The translations under genes were made by a program, and so were the position numbers. From Pseudomonas sp. GM79 (lineage in GTDB: Bacteria > Pseudomonadota > Gammaproteobacteria > Pseudomonadales > Pseudomonadaceae), in the NCBI RefSeq assembly GCF_000282495.1, contig NZ_AKJE01000029.1, positions 1 to 64,000 of the forward strand: DNA of 64,000 bases. The letters run 5' to 3'. Below are positions 49,177 through 57,881 of the stretch, in pieces. Under the pieces are notes generated by a model. That model was not told where the DNA came from. It saw nothing but the letters and a program-made list of their open reading frames with translations, and ran no database searches. Position 1 is the first letter of the stretch, and each line of letters opens with the position of its first letter.

Positions 49177-50604
49177 TTAAAGGGAATTCAAAAACGCCAG
49201 CAACGCTGCACGCTGCTCGGCATTGAAAGACAAAACCTGTTGCTGCGCCGCCTGTGCCTCGCCGCCATGCCAGAGCACGGCTTCAAGCAGATTGCGGGCG
49301 CGGCCGTCATGCAAAAACTGGGTATGGCCGCTGACCGCTTGTGTCAGGCCTATGCCCCACAACGGCGGGGTGCGCCAGTCGCGGCCGCTGGCCTGGAATT
49401 CGGTGCGGTTGTCGGCCAGGCCGTCGCCCATGTCATGCAGCAGCAGGTCGCTGTAAGGGCGAATCACTTGATTGGCCAATTCAGGTTCCGCGGCGTTGGC
49501 GGCGGTGGTGTATTTCGGGGTGTGGCAGGACTGGCATCCCGCCTGGAAAAACAGATTCTTGCCGGCCAGCACCTGCGGCGCGCCGACATCGCGACGGGCC
49601 GGCACCGCGAGGTTACGGCTATAGAACAGCACCAGACGCAGAATGTTGTCGCTGACTTCCGGCTCGCCATCCGGGCCATTGCCGTTGGGCGCCTGCTTGC
49701 AAGCGGTTTGCGCATCGGTGCAGTCATCAACGGGTCTCAGGCTGGTCGTGAGGCCCATATCACCAGAGAACGCGTGAACGTTTTGTTGATTGAGGTTCGG
49801 TTGCCCGGCCTTCCAGCCAAATCGCCCGAGGACGGTTTTCTGCTGCGCGTCATCCCAGACCCGGTTAGGTCGCCCGGTGATGCCGTTCTTCTCCCGAGCC
49901 TGGGCCTCGGCGTTAGCCAGGATGGCCTCGTCGGGGATCGCCTCAAGCAAGCCCAGGCCAATCATCGGCGGTGCGATGCGCGCCGAGAAACGCGTGTCGG
50001 GGTGCATCGGGCCGTAGCCGAGCTGGGTCATCTGCAAGGTCGGTTTACGCAATTCGATTTCGCTGCCGTCCTTGAACCGCACCGGGACCGCTGTGTAATC
50101 GACGCGCACCTTGCCTTCCGGAACGACGCCGGGCACCGACATGTCCTGGAACTGCCCACCGTAGACAGGCTCTGGCACCACGCCCAATTGTTCGATGACT
50201 TTGGCATAAGCCGGCGTATCAGGAATCGACAGGCGCACCAGCATCGACACCGCATTCGGTGCATCGGGCGCGGGCGGGTGACCGCGCCCGTCCTTGATGT
50301 GGCAGTTCTGGCAGGCGTTGGTATTGAACAACGGGCCAAGGCCATCGCGCGCGGTGGTGGTCGATGGGGCAATCACCCAAGGGCTGCGAAAGAAACTGTT
50401 GCCGACGCTGAAATCGACGCGCCGTGACGGCGGCAGATTGGCGGACGGCAGGGAGAATGCGTTCTGATCGGTCTTGCGCACCGTTGCGCTGCCGCCGGAG
50501 CGGGCTTCACCGGGTTCGGCCTGGGTGAAACGCGGGGCGTCATCGCAGGCACTCAGGCCCAGGGCCAGCAACAGAGCGGACAAGCGAAGAGGCAGCGAGG
50601 GCAT
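49177..50604 (-). CDS. Di-heme c-type cytochrome / thiol oxidoreductase-like lipoprotein (DUF1111)
   Basis: From the ATG at 50604 the protein has 475 residues with a lipoprotein signal ending LGLSACDD. Two CXXCH heme-attachment sites are visible: CQNCH at about residue 95 and CQSCH at about residue 360, the DUF1111 layout. It should be tethered in the periplasm and handle electrons, perhaps with iron bound by the neighbouring imelysins. Spacing to the next gene is 27 bases. The ATG at 50640 would spoil the signal peptide. Confidence 0.86.
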   Translation of the reverse strand: MPSLPLRLSALLLALGLSACDDAPRFTQAEPGEARSGGSATVRKTDQNAFSLPSANLPPSRRVDFSVGNSFFRSPWVIAPSTTTARDGLGPLFNTNACQNCHIKDGRGHPPAPDAPNAVSMLVRLSIPDTPAYAKVIEQLGVVPEPVYGGQFQDMSVPGVVPEGKVRVDYTAVPVRFKDGSEIELRKPTLQMTQLGYGPMHPDTRFSARIAPPMIGLGLLEAIPDEAILANAEAQAREKNGITGRPNRVWDDAQQKTVLGRFGWKAGQPNLNQQNVHAFSGDMGLTTSLRPVDDCTDAQTACKQAPNGNGPDGEPEVSDNILRLVLFYSRNLAVPARRDVGAPQVLAGKNLFFQAGCQSCHTPKYTTAANAAEPELANQVIRPYSDLLLHDMGDGLADNRTEFQASGRDWRTPPLWGIGLTQAVSGHTQFLHDGRARNLLEAVLWHGGEAQAAQQQVLSFNAEQRAALLAFLNSL

Positions 50605-50764
50605 CGGACATCCTGCAAGACGAGCAAAACAAGGGCGCAAAGTCTAACAGGGCAGGGGAGTTTGAATAAGAGGAATTATCGTTTGGTTGATTTGGCGCAA
50701 TCGTTCTCTTGGAACCGGGTGGCATCGCGCAAGAGTCACATTCGCCCAGGTCAGCACAAGACCC

Positions 50765-50854
50765 TGTGGGAGCGGGCTTGCTCGCGAAGGCGGTGTGTCA
50801 GGCAACATTGATGTCGACTGACACTCCCTCTTCGCGAGCAAGCCCGCTCCCACA
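50765..50854. repeat. REPIN, 90 bp
   Basis: Inverted REP cores, exactly 90 bp, between icmP and the DUF1111 gene. Confidence 0.9.
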
Positions 50855-50874
50855 TTTTGATCTGCGTTCGGGCT

Positions 50875-50904
50875 AACAAAAAAGGCGACCCGAAGGTCGC
50901 CTTT
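50875..50904 (-). terminator. Terminator after the first imelysin gene
   Basis: AAAGGCGACC and GGTCGCCTTT (50881-50904) pair over CGAA, with a run of T on the minus strand. It ends or attenuates the icmP transcript before the downstream cluster genes. Confidence 0.85.
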
Positions 50905-50926
50905 GTATTCACTCAGCCAGCGTTGA

Positions 50927-52270
50927 TCAGAACTCGTGATCAGCGTTGTCCGGGTTCAGGTCGCTGATGCCCAGTTTGCCAGCGGCGGCTTCGATCGAAC
51001 CGGTCTGCTTGACCAGCGAGGCGATGGCGTCGCGCACGATCTGGTTGCCAGCGGTGTTACCGGCAGCGATCAGTTGGTCGTAGTGCTCACCCTTGTTGGC
51101 GTGATCGACCATGACCTGAAGCTTGGCTTCGGTGGCGGCCAGGTCGGCTTTCAGGGCGGTGTCGGCTGCCGGGTCGGCTTTGGCGACCAGCGACGACAGG
51201 CTGGCGCCGGTCATTTTGCTGCCATCGACGCGGGTGTATTCGCCCAGGTACACGTTACGCACGCCTTTGGCGTCGTAGAAGTGCGAGTTGTGGGTGTTGT
51301 CGCTGAAGCAATCCTGTTCGTCTTCCGGGGAGTTGGCTTCCAGGGAAACCTTCATGCGCTCGCCCGCCAGTTCGCCCAAGGACAGACTGCCCATGCCGAA
51401 CAGCATTTTGCGCAGACCGGTTTCAGCCGGTTCCGCTTCCAGGGTGGCGCGGTAGTTGTCGGCCACGTTCGGCTTCCAGTTACCAACCATTTCTTGCAGG
51501 TCGTTGACCAGCAGTTGGGTCACGGATTTCAGGTAAGCGCGGCGACGATCGTTGTGACCGCCGGTAGCGCCTTTGCCTTCCAGATAGTCGGAAGCCGGAC
51601 GGTTGCCGGCGCCAGGGCCGGTGCCGTTCAGGTCCTGGCCCCAGAGCAGGAATTCGATGGCGTGGTAGCCGGTGGCGACGTTGGCCTCGGAACCGCCCAG
51701 CTCGTTCAGGCTGGCGAGTTTTTCCGGGGTGATGTCTTTCACGTCGACCTTGTCTTCGCCGACCTGAACTTTAGTGTTGGCGATGATATTGGCGGTGGCG
51801 CCCGGGTTACCCAGTGCGTGTTCGTAGGATTTGTCGACGTAGTCGATCAGGCCTTCGTCCAGTGGCCAGGCGTTCACCTGACCTTCCCAGTCGTCGATGA
51901 TGGTGTTGCCGAAGCGGAACACTTCGCTCTGCAGGTAAGGCACGCGGGCCGCGACCCAGGCAGCCTTGGCGGCTTTCAGCGTATCGGCGTTTGGCTTGGC
52001 CAGGAACGCGTCGACGGCGGTTTGCAGGGTTTTCGCGGTGGATTCGGCATCGCTGTAAACGGCGAAGACGATGTCGGCGTAGTGCGCAACCACAGCCTTG
52101 GCGGCGGCTTCATCGACTTTACCGATAGCAGCAGGCGCAGCCGGGGCAGTGGTGCTGGCGGCCGGGGTCGGCGCTTGTGGAGCGGCAGCCTTGTCTTTGC
52201 CTTCGCCGCAACCGGCGAGGGAAATAGCGATGGCCAGCAGACTGGCGGTGGCCAGAGGCATACGAATCAT
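50927..52270 (-). CDS. icmP: Imelysin (IcmP/IrpA-like) lipoprotein
   Basis: From the ATG at 52270 the protein has 447 residues with a lipoprotein signal ending ISLAGCGEGK and an alanine/proline-rich linker. The imelysin signature is intact as GYHAIEFLLWGQDLNG (about residues 190-205), containing GxHxxE. Relatives are iron-regulated outer-membrane or periplasmic proteins, and P. aeruginosa IcmP in the same gene order was named as an insulin-cleaving peptidase. A 27-bp palindrome upstream may control it. A terminator and REPIN separate it from the next gene. Confidence 0.87.
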   Translation of the reverse strand: MIRMPLATASLLAIAISLAGCGEGKDKAAAPQAPTPAASTTAPAAPAAIGKVDEAAAKAVVAHYADIVFAVYSDAESTAKTLQTAVDAFLAKPNADTLKAAKAAWVAARVPYLQSEVFRFGNTIIDDWEGQVNAWPLDEGLIDYVDKSYEHALGNPGATANIIANTKVQVGEDKVDVKDITPEKLASLNELGGSEANVATGYHAIEFLLWGQDLNGTGPGAGNRPASDYLEGKGATGGHNDRRRAYLKSVTQLLVNDLQEMVGNWKPNVADNYRATLEAEPAETGLRKMLFGMGSLSLGELAGERMKVSLEANSPEDEQDCFSDNTHNSHFYDAKGVRNVYLGEYTRVDGSKMTGASLSSLVAKADPAADTALKADLAATEAKLQVMVDHANKGEHYDQLIAAGNTAGNQIVRDAIASLVKQTGSIEAAAGKLGISDLNPDNADHEF

Positions 52271-52327
52271 GGCGAACATCCTGCTTCGGTGATTGATGGA
52301 CGCGCGTGGAGGGCGCGCAAAACTGCG

Positions 52328-52354
52328 ACATAATGCAAATCTTTCGCATTATGT
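52328..52354 (-). promoter_or_regulatory. 27-bp palindrome upstream of icmP
   Basis: ACATAATGC (52328-52336) and GCATTATGT (52346-52354) are exact inverted repeats, nine bases apart, 58 bases before the icmP start. It resembles a Fur site only partly (11 of 19 in the best alignment). The regulator is unknown. Confidence 0.5.
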
Positions 52355-52409
52355 GTAAAGGGTTGTTCCTGTAAATATTTCTTATTCACGCAAAGATGTG
52401 GGGCGCATT

Positions 52410-52511
52410 AAAAGATCGCAGCCTCGTTTCACTCGACAGCTCCTACAGGGGAACGCGGTCCACGTAGGAGCTGTGTAGGAGCTGTCGAGTGAAACGAGGC
52501 TGCGATCTTTT
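52410..52511. repeat. Perfect 38-bp inverted repeat (third family)
   Basis: Arms 52410-52447 and 52474-52511 are exact inverted copies beginning AAAAGATCGCAGCC and ending CTCCTACA, with a 26-base loop that repeats the GTAGGAGCTGT tail. It abuts the bifA stop and may terminate it. Confidence 0.85.
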
Positions 52512-52517
52512 GATGTT

Positions 52518-54566
52518 CTACAAAATAGCCGCGTTACTGCGTTGGGCTTGCTTGAGGTAGGCACTCAATTCCCGTGCCGGCAGCGGTTTGCTGTAGTGAT
52601 AGCCCTGACCTTCGTGGCAGCCTTCGGAGATGATGTAGGCCTCTTGCTCGGCGGTTTCCACGCCTTCGGCGATCACCTGCATGCCCAGGCTCTTGCCCAA
52701 CTGGATGATGGCGCGAACGATGGTCGCATCGTCGTCGTCATCGAGCAGGTCCTGAACGAAGCTCTTGTCGATCTTGATCTTGTCCAGCGGCAGGCTTTTC
52801 AGATAACTCAGGGATGAATAACCGGTGCCGAAGTCGTCGATGGCGATCAGCGCGCCGGAGCGACGCAGGCTCAACAAGTGCTGGGCGGCGGTGCTGATGT
52901 CTTCCATCAGGCCGGTTTCGGTGACTTCCAGTTCCAGGCTGCGCGGTGGCAGGCGGTACATCTGCAGCAGGTTATTGACCACCCGCGGCAACTCGGCGTG
53001 GTGCAGTTGCACAGTGGACAGGTTCACCGCCATGCGCAGGTCGAAACCCTGATCGTGCCATTCGCGCAATTGTTTGCAGGCCTGATCCAGCACCCATTCG
53101 CCGATGGCGATAATGGTGCCGTTCTGCTCGGCCAGCGGAATGAACAGGTCCGGCGGCACTAGCCCGTGTTCGGGATGTTGCCAGCGAATCAACGCCTCGA
53201 CGCCCACCACGCGATGATCGCGGTAGCTGATCTGCGGTTGATAAACGAGGTAGAACTGGTCGCGGATCAAGGCATCGCGCAAGTCTTTTTCCAGCTCGCG
53301 GCGCCGACGCATTTCGGTGTCGACGCTGGCGATATAGAACTGATAGCGGTTGCGCGAGCGCGTCTTGGCCAGGGTCATGGTCTGCTCGGCTTTTTGCAGC
53401 AACTTCTCGGTGCTGTCACCGTCCTCGGGGAACAGGGTGATGCCGATGGTGGCGCGCAGGCGAATTTGCTGATGATCGAGGGCGAACGCCGCTTCCAGAT
53501 CGTCAAGAATGCTTTGCGCCAGTTCGGCGGCTTCGTAGGGTTGTTCGATGTCGGCCTGGACCAGTGCGAACTGGTCGCCCCCCAAACGGGCGAGGGCGCC
53601 GAGGCGGCCGCTGTGGGCCCGCAGTCGATCGGCCAGGGCCAGCAGCAATTGGTCGCCGGCCTGATAGCTGAACTGTTCGTTGATGCCTTTGAAATCATCG
53701 AGCCCGACACACAGCACCGCAACCCGACGCTGCAATTTACCGGCGTCGACGAGGATTTTGTCCAGTTGTTGCTGCAATTGCTGGCGGTTCGGCAAACCGG
53801 TGAGGAAATCGTACTGGGCCATGCGCAGCAGGCTGTTTTCCGCTTCGTGGCGCAGGTGGGTGTTGCGCTCGATGGATTCGAGCAACTGGTTGGCGGTGTT
53901 GATCCACACGCCCAACTCATTCTTTTCATGACCCTTGAGCTGGGGAATCTTGTGGGCGCTGGGCCGGTCCGGGTTGATTTCGGTCAGGTGTTCGATAATC
54001 CGCGACAGCGGTTTGGTCAGCAGCCAGTGATAGACCAGATACAGCACCAGGGCCATGGCCATGGCGCGCAATACGCCAGAGATGAAGATGATCACCGAGC
54101 TGACAATGAAGCCCTTGCCGTAGGTGGCAGTGTCGAGGGTAATGCTCAGGTCGCCGTAGTATTCGCTGTAGGGCCCGCGGCCCACCAGTTGGGTGGTGAA
54201 GGTGCGTTCCTGGCCGAGGATCAGATCGGTCAGCCAGCGGCTGTTGGAGTGCTGCAATTCACGGGTTTTTTGCGCCAGCATAGCTTCGTGAGGGTGGCCG
54301 ATGGAGGCCATGCGCACGGCGTCGTCCTGAAACAGGCCCTCGATCACCTGCATGCCCATTTCCCGGTCCAGGCTGTAGACGGCCTGGGTCGAAGGGTCAC
54401 GGAACATATCGAGTATGCGCTGGGCATCGCTGGCTACGGCCTGACGTGTTTTATAGGCATCGAAAACGATCTGCGCGCAGCTCAAGACCACGCCGACGAT
54501 CAATGCCGACAGGAGCACGACCCGAAGCAACTTCACCGACAAGCTGTTCTTGAGTTCCAGCTTCAA
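52518..54566 (-). CDS. bifA: Cyclic di-GMP phosphodiesterase BifA
   Basis: BifA breaks down cyclic di-GMP and so favours swarming over biofilm formation. The 682-residue membrane protein has a hydrophobic segment at about residues 14-34 and another near 150-180 around a periplasmic loop, a linker, a degenerate GGDEF domain reading RLGGDQFALVQ, and an EAL domain with intact VEALIRWQHP and late DDFGTGYSSLSYLK motifs. GGDQF rather than GGDEF is the known BifA signature. Position beside sodB also matches P. aeruginosa. Confidence 0.93.
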   Translation of the reverse strand: MKLELKNSLSVKLLRVVLLSALIVGVVLSCAQIVFDAYKTRQAVASDAQRILDMFRDPSTQAVYSLDREMGMQVIEGLFQDDAVRMASIGHPHEAMLAQKTRELQHSNSRWLTDLILGQERTFTTQLVGRGPYSEYYGDLSITLDTATYGKGFIVSSVIIFISGVLRAMAMALVLYLVYHWLLTKPLSRIIEHLTEINPDRPSAHKIPQLKGHEKNELGVWINTANQLLESIERNTHLRHEAENSLLRMAQYDFLTGLPNRQQLQQQLDKILVDAGKLQRRVAVLCVGLDDFKGINEQFSYQAGDQLLLALADRLRAHSGRLGALARLGGDQFALVQADIEQPYEAAELAQSILDDLEAAFALDHQQIRLRATIGITLFPEDGDSTEKLLQKAEQTMTLAKTRSRNRYQFYIASVDTEMRRRRELEKDLRDALIRDQFYLVYQPQISYRDHRVVGVEALIRWQHPEHGLVPPDLFIPLAEQNGTIIAIGEWVLDQACKQLREWHDQGFDLRMAVNLSTVQLHHAELPRVVNNLLQMYRLPPRSLELEVTETGLMEDISTAAQHLLSLRRSGALIAIDDFGTGYSSLSYLKSLPLDKIKIDKSFVQDLLDDDDDATIVRAIIQLGKSLGMQVIAEGVETAEQEAYIISEGCHEGQGYHYSKPLPARELSAYLKQAQRSNAAIL

Positions 54567-55286
54567 AGGGTTATTCCTTGTTCCGTGCGGCTAGCGTCAA
54601 GTTGCCATGAGTATTGGCAATCCCGTGAGGTCAGTCAAAGGGACAATCCAACCCAGGGGATTTTGCCGGTAGCTTGGCCGATAGGCTGTTGTTTGGAGTA
54701 TTTGCCCTATTAGCACTGTGTCGGTTGTTGAGGCCCTCAACTTGAGGGGAACGGGACAATTTTTCCTTGTGGTTGATGTTAGACGGCTGTGGTGTGGGGG
54801 CAAGAGGGCGAATGCCACTCGCATTTGTGGGAAAGCGCCCTGATTTTTAATGGAAGCCCCGCCAATCCCATTATGAAATGGTATGGACCGCGTTATCGTT
54901 CTTCGCGGGCAAGCCTCGCTCCTACAGGGGAAGCGGTCATATACAAAAAACTGTGTACGACACAAACCCTGTGGGAGCGAGCCTGCTCGCGATAGCGTCC
55001 TGACAGCCGACTAATTTCTTTCTGCTGCACTCGACCGATCGTTCCTACGCTCTGCGTGGGAATGCCGCCAGGGACGCTCGCGTTCCGCTTTTGAATGTTT
55101 GATGGATGTGTCAAAACCTAGAACTTTCCCATGCATTTTTCAGGTTGTTCGTCGGAAGCGAGCCCTCTAGCCTTGGGCTGTCGCTGAAAACTCAGCGATC
55201 GGGTGTGAGAGCCCGGCAACTTATGGTCATCCAGTGTCTGTACACGCATAATCGCCGCCAGCTTATTGCTGCCGGAAAATGCGTTA
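54567..55286. other. Intergenic region bifA to DUF6124 leader
   Basis: The bifA promoter side lies near 54567-54900, with a short inverted repeat TTGAGGCCCTCAA (54733-54745). A divergent REP pair lies at 54902-54993, and half of another repeat (GATCGTTCCTACGCTCTGCG type) at 55037-55090. Near 55199-55215 CGGGTGTGAGAGCCCG can form a small hairpin at the start of the next leader. No protein or RNA gene is convincing before 55287. Confidence 0.45.
54902..54993. repeat. REP pair, inside-out orientation
   Basis: TTCGCGGGCAAGCC and TGTGGGAGCGAGCC cores with opposite orientation to the 90-bp elements, diverged in sequence. The flank CCGCGTTATCGTT repeats at 55788-55800 next to another REP pair. Confidence 0.7.
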
Positions 55287-55409
55287 TGGCGGCTGTGTGC
55301 GGGCGGACTTCGGTCCGGCCGGGTGTCCATAACCGGTCTTCTCACCTCGCACATAGCTGCCACCTCTTCGCCGTGTGAGAAGCGGCAAGTGGAGGCTCCA
55401 ACGCTGGAG
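55287..55409 (+). ncRNA. Structured leader upstream of the DUF6124 gene
   Basis: A 15-bp stem (55287-55301 with 55348-55362), completely paired with two G-U pairs, closes a branch carrying a CGGAC-UUCG-GUCCG tetraloop hairpin (55304-55317) and a second hairpin (GCCGG with CCGGT). Nearer the gene, CTCCA (55396-55400) pairs with TGGAG (55405-55409), hiding the GGAG ribosome-binding site eight bases before the ATG. The layout suggests a cis-acting RNA. Its existence as RNA and its ligand are not shown. Confidence 0.6.
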
Positions 55410-55417
55410 AATTTCCA

Positions 55418-55786
55418 ATGGACAAATTGATTCCCGACCCACCTTTCAACACCACCACTCCCAACGCCGAAGCCTTGCGCACCGAAGAATTGCTCAAAGA
55501 CCGCGAAGCCATCAAACGCGCCCTCGACTGCTACCTCGATCCTCCGGCGCAATACACCGAAAAACCCCGTCGCCCCAGCACCCTGTTCTTGGTCGCCCCG
55601 GATGCCGGCACCGAAAGCCTGCTGGCCCACGCCTGTGAATCGTTAGCCTCAGCGAGTGTCCTGGCCAGCGATTTTGCCAACAATCTGATCGGCCCGCAGC
55701 GCCATACGGCGATGGCGATTCAGCAGGTCATCATGCTGGCGGAGCTGGCGGTGAACCGGGCGCTGGATAACGTCGATCCGGCATAG
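55418..55786 (+). CDS. DUF6124-family small protein
   Basis: The 122-residue soluble protein matches the DUF6124 (formerly DUF3077-like) family, found in several copies in many Pseudomonas. The C-terminal half is typical: FLVAPDAGTESLLAHACESL, ASASVLASDFANNLIGPQRH and LAELAVNRALDNVDP. The N-terminus (MDKLIPDPPFNTTTPNAEAL) is proline-rich. Predicted to be helical and without export signal. The only visible oddity is upstream: a strongly folded leader that hides the ribosome-binding site. Function is unknown. Confidence 0.82.
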   Translation: MDKLIPDPPFNTTTPNAEALRTEELLKDREAIKRALDCYLDPPAQYTEKPRRPSTLFLVAPDAGTESLLAHACESLASASVLASDFANNLIGPQRHTAMAIQQVIMLAELAVNRALDNVDPA

Positions 55787-55801
55787 ACCGCGTTATCGTT
55801 C

Positions 55802-55894
55802 TTCGCGAGCAAGCCCGCTCCCACAGTTGATTTGTGTTGTACACGGAATTTGTGGGCAACGATGAACCCCTGTGGGAGCGGGCTTGCTCGCGAA
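55802..55894. repeat. REP pair, inside-out orientation
   Basis: TTCGCGAGCAAGCCCGCTCC (55802 on) and TGTGGGAGCGGGCTTGCTCG (55871-55890) are arranged with their heads outward, opposite to the 90-bp REPINs, after the DUF6124 gene and before the sodB terminator. Confidence 0.8.
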
Positions 55895-55960
55895 GGCGGC
55901 TTGGCAGGCGTCGTATTCTTGTCAGGCAAACCAGGTTCCCGAGCTTTCCCACAGCCCACA

Positions 55961-55985
55961 AAAAAACCCGGCAAAAGCCGGGTTT
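55961..55985 (-). terminator. Terminator after sodB
   Basis: AAACCCGGC and GCCGGGTTT (55964-55985) pair around AAAA; a T run follows on the minus strand. It is 18 bases after the sodB stop. Confidence 0.9.
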
Positions 55986-56002
55986 CTTGACTGGCGCGAA
56001 GC

Positions 56003-56599
56003 TTAAGCGGTGAAGGTTTTGCCTTCGAACTGCTCAGCCACGAATTTCCAGTTGACCAGGTTCCAGAACGCTTCGACGTACTTCGGACGAAGGTTGCGGT
56101 AGTCGATGTAGTAAGCGTGTTCCCAGACGTCGCAGGTCAGCAGCGGGGTGTCGCCGCTGGTCAGCGGGTTGCCGGCGCCGATGGTGCTGGCCAGGGCCAG
56201 GGAACCGTCAGCCTTTTTCACCAGCCAGCCCCAACCGGAACCGAAGGTGCCGATCGACGTTTTGCTGAACTCTTCCTTGAACTTGTCGAACGAACCGAAC
56301 GCTGCGTTGATGGCATCAGCCAGCGCGCCGGTTGGTTGACCGCCGGCGTTTGGCGCCAGGCAGTTCCAGTAGAACGTGTGGTTCCAGACCTGAGCGGCGT
56401 TGTTGAAGATACCGCCCGAGGAAGTCTTGACGATTTCTTCCAGGGTCTTGCCTTCGAACTCGGTGCCTGGCACCAGGTTGTTCAGGTTCACGACGTAGGT
56501 GTTGTGGTGCTTGTCGTGGTGATACTGCAGAGTTTCCTCTGAAATGTGCGGCTGCAAGGCATCGTGTGCGTAAGGCAGCGGCGGCAATTCGAAAGCCAT
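56003..56599 (-). CDS. sodB: Iron superoxide dismutase SodB
   Basis: SodB converts superoxide to oxygen and hydrogen peroxide in the cytoplasm. From the ATG at 56599 (AGGAG upstream) it has 198 residues. Metal ligands lie in [19 protein letters not shown] and [11 protein letters not shown]; the [12 protein letters not shown] context favours the iron enzyme. Length is standard. It is followed by a terminator and flanked by argO upstream. Confidence 0.97.
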   Translation of the reverse strand: MAFELPPLPYAHDALQPHISEETLQYHHDKHHNTYVVNLNNLVPGTEFEGKTLEEIVKTSSGGIFNNAAQVWNHTFYWNCLAPNAGGQPTGALADAINAAFGSFDKFKEEFSKTSIGTFGSGWGWLVKKADGSLALASTIGAGNPLTSGDTPLLTCDVWEHAYYIDYRNLRPKYVEAFWNLVNWKFVAEQFEGKTFTA

Positions 56600-56775
56600 G
56601 ATGATTCTCCTAATCAGGTCAGTTGCGGTGAGCGCAAGGCCGATCACGGGCGGCCAGACATGCGCCGGGGAGTTTGTACTCTTTGCGGCGCAGGGATCGG
56701 ATCATAGCACCGGGGGTGCGGCATAACCACGCAACAACTGTGTGGAATAGAGGTTCCAGAGCCTTTTGGAATAAA

Positions 56776-57378
56776 TCACCCGGCGCTGATTAACTGGAAC
56801 GCTACGGTGAACATCATGACGGCAACCAACAGGTCGAGAATTCGCCAGGTGCTTGGCCGTGCCAGCCACGGCGCCAGCCATGCCGCGCCAAGGGCCAAAG
56901 TAAAAAACCACAGCAATGACGCACTGGCCGCGCCCACCACATAAGCACCGGGCTCGGTTTGTTGAGCGCCGAGGGAGCCGATCAGCAACACGGTGTCCAG
57001 ATAAACGTGCGGGTTGAGCAACGTCACCGCCAACGCACTGAGCAGCACTGCCCGCAGCGAGCGCACGGTCTGGTTTTCACCCTGTTGCAGGCTTTGTTTC
57101 GAGCAGGCCCGACGCAACGCCAGGCTGCCATACCACAGCAGAAACGCCGCGCCTCCCCAGCGGGCGATGGCCAGCAGGGTCGGGTTTTGCGCCAGCACCG
57201 TCGCCAGGCCGAACACCCCGGCAGCCACCAGCAACGCATCACAGGTGACGCAGAGCGCCGCCACCGGCAGGTGATGTTCACGCCGAAGGCTCTGCGCCAG
57301 CACAAACGCATTCTGGGTGCCGATCGCCATGATCAGCCCAGCGGCCACCAACAGGCCGTTCACATAGCTTTGCCACAT
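56776..57378 (-). CDS. argO: Arginine/lysine exporter, ArgO/LysE type
   Basis: A 200-residue inner-membrane exporter with about six spans. The LysE-family start LIMAIGTQNAFVLAQSLRRE is clear, as are ALAVTLLNPHVYLDTVLLIG and the C-terminal end. ArgO in E. coli exports arginine and is activated by ArgP; here argP is encoded 500 bases away in the opposite direction, with an ACT-domain gene between them. The gene starts six bases after the ACT gene, so both are probably transcribed together. Confidence 0.9.
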   Translation of the reverse strand: MWQSYVNGLLVAAGLIMAIGTQNAFVLAQSLRREHHLPVAALCVTCDALLVAAGVFGLATVLAQNPTLLAIARWGGAAFLLWYGSLALRRACSKQSLQQGENQTVRSLRAVLLSALAVTLLNPHVYLDTVLLIGSLGAQQTEPGAYVVGAASASLLWFFTLALGAAWLAPWLARPSTWRILDLLVAVMMFTVAFQLISAG

Positions 57379-57384
57379 ACGTTT

Positions 57385-57786
57385 TTACTCCGCGTTGGTC
57401 GCCAGGTCCCGCAGTACCTGCAGGGCGCGTTCGGCATCGGCTTGGCCGACGAACAAATGATCGTGGTAATACCCGGCGATCACGTTGCAACTGATGCCGG
57501 CCTGGCCCAGCGCCGTGGCGAACGCGGCGGTCAGGCCGACGGCTTCGAGGGCCGAGTGCACGTTCAAGGTGATCCAGGCGGCGACGTAGTCGAAGCTGAA
57601 ACCGGCCTTCTCGGCGTGGGAACGTTCCAGAATCACCGTCAGGCCTTCCCGTTCACGAAAACTGCCGATGATCTCAAGGCCGGCGGGCAACTTGCCGTCG
57701 GGCAACGTGCAGAACACATATTCGCCGTCGTTGAGTTGCGGGCTCATGCTGCGCAGCAGGGTTGCCAATGACGTTTCGCCAGCCAT
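57385..57786 (-). CDS. ACT-domain protein (DUF2241-like)
   Basis: This 133-residue protein consists of an N-terminal half (LLRSMSPQLNDGEYVFCTLP) and a C-terminal ACT-like fold (VHSALEAVGLTAAFATALGQ and NVIAGYYHDHLFVGQADAER). ACT domains commonly bind amino acids. It is encoded directly before argO and divergent from argP, so it may link amino acid sensing with export. No catalytic residues can be named. Confidence 0.84.
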   Translation of the reverse strand: MAGETSLATLLRSMSPQLNDGEYVFCTLPDGKLPAGLEIIGSFREREGLTVILERSHAEKAGFSFDYVAAWITLNVHSALEAVGLTAAFATALGQAGISCNVIAGYYHDHLFVGQADAERALQVLRDLATNAE

Positions 57787-57881
57787 GTCGGTGATCCTTG
57801 TTCAGAGTTCTTGCTGGCCATTCTCCGGTTGAAGGCTGTATAAGAAAAACCAATAGTACTGATCGCCCATTAGGAAAACTG

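Noticed and set aside
48628..50427. Plus-strand open frame of 599 codons
   Set aside because: It lies opposite the imelysin and DUF1111 genes, whose frames show signal peptides and heme motifs; the plus-strand product has none.
53166..54713. Plus-strand frame of 515 codons over bifA
   Set aside because: It is antisense to bifA, whose GGDQF and EAL motifs are unmistakable.
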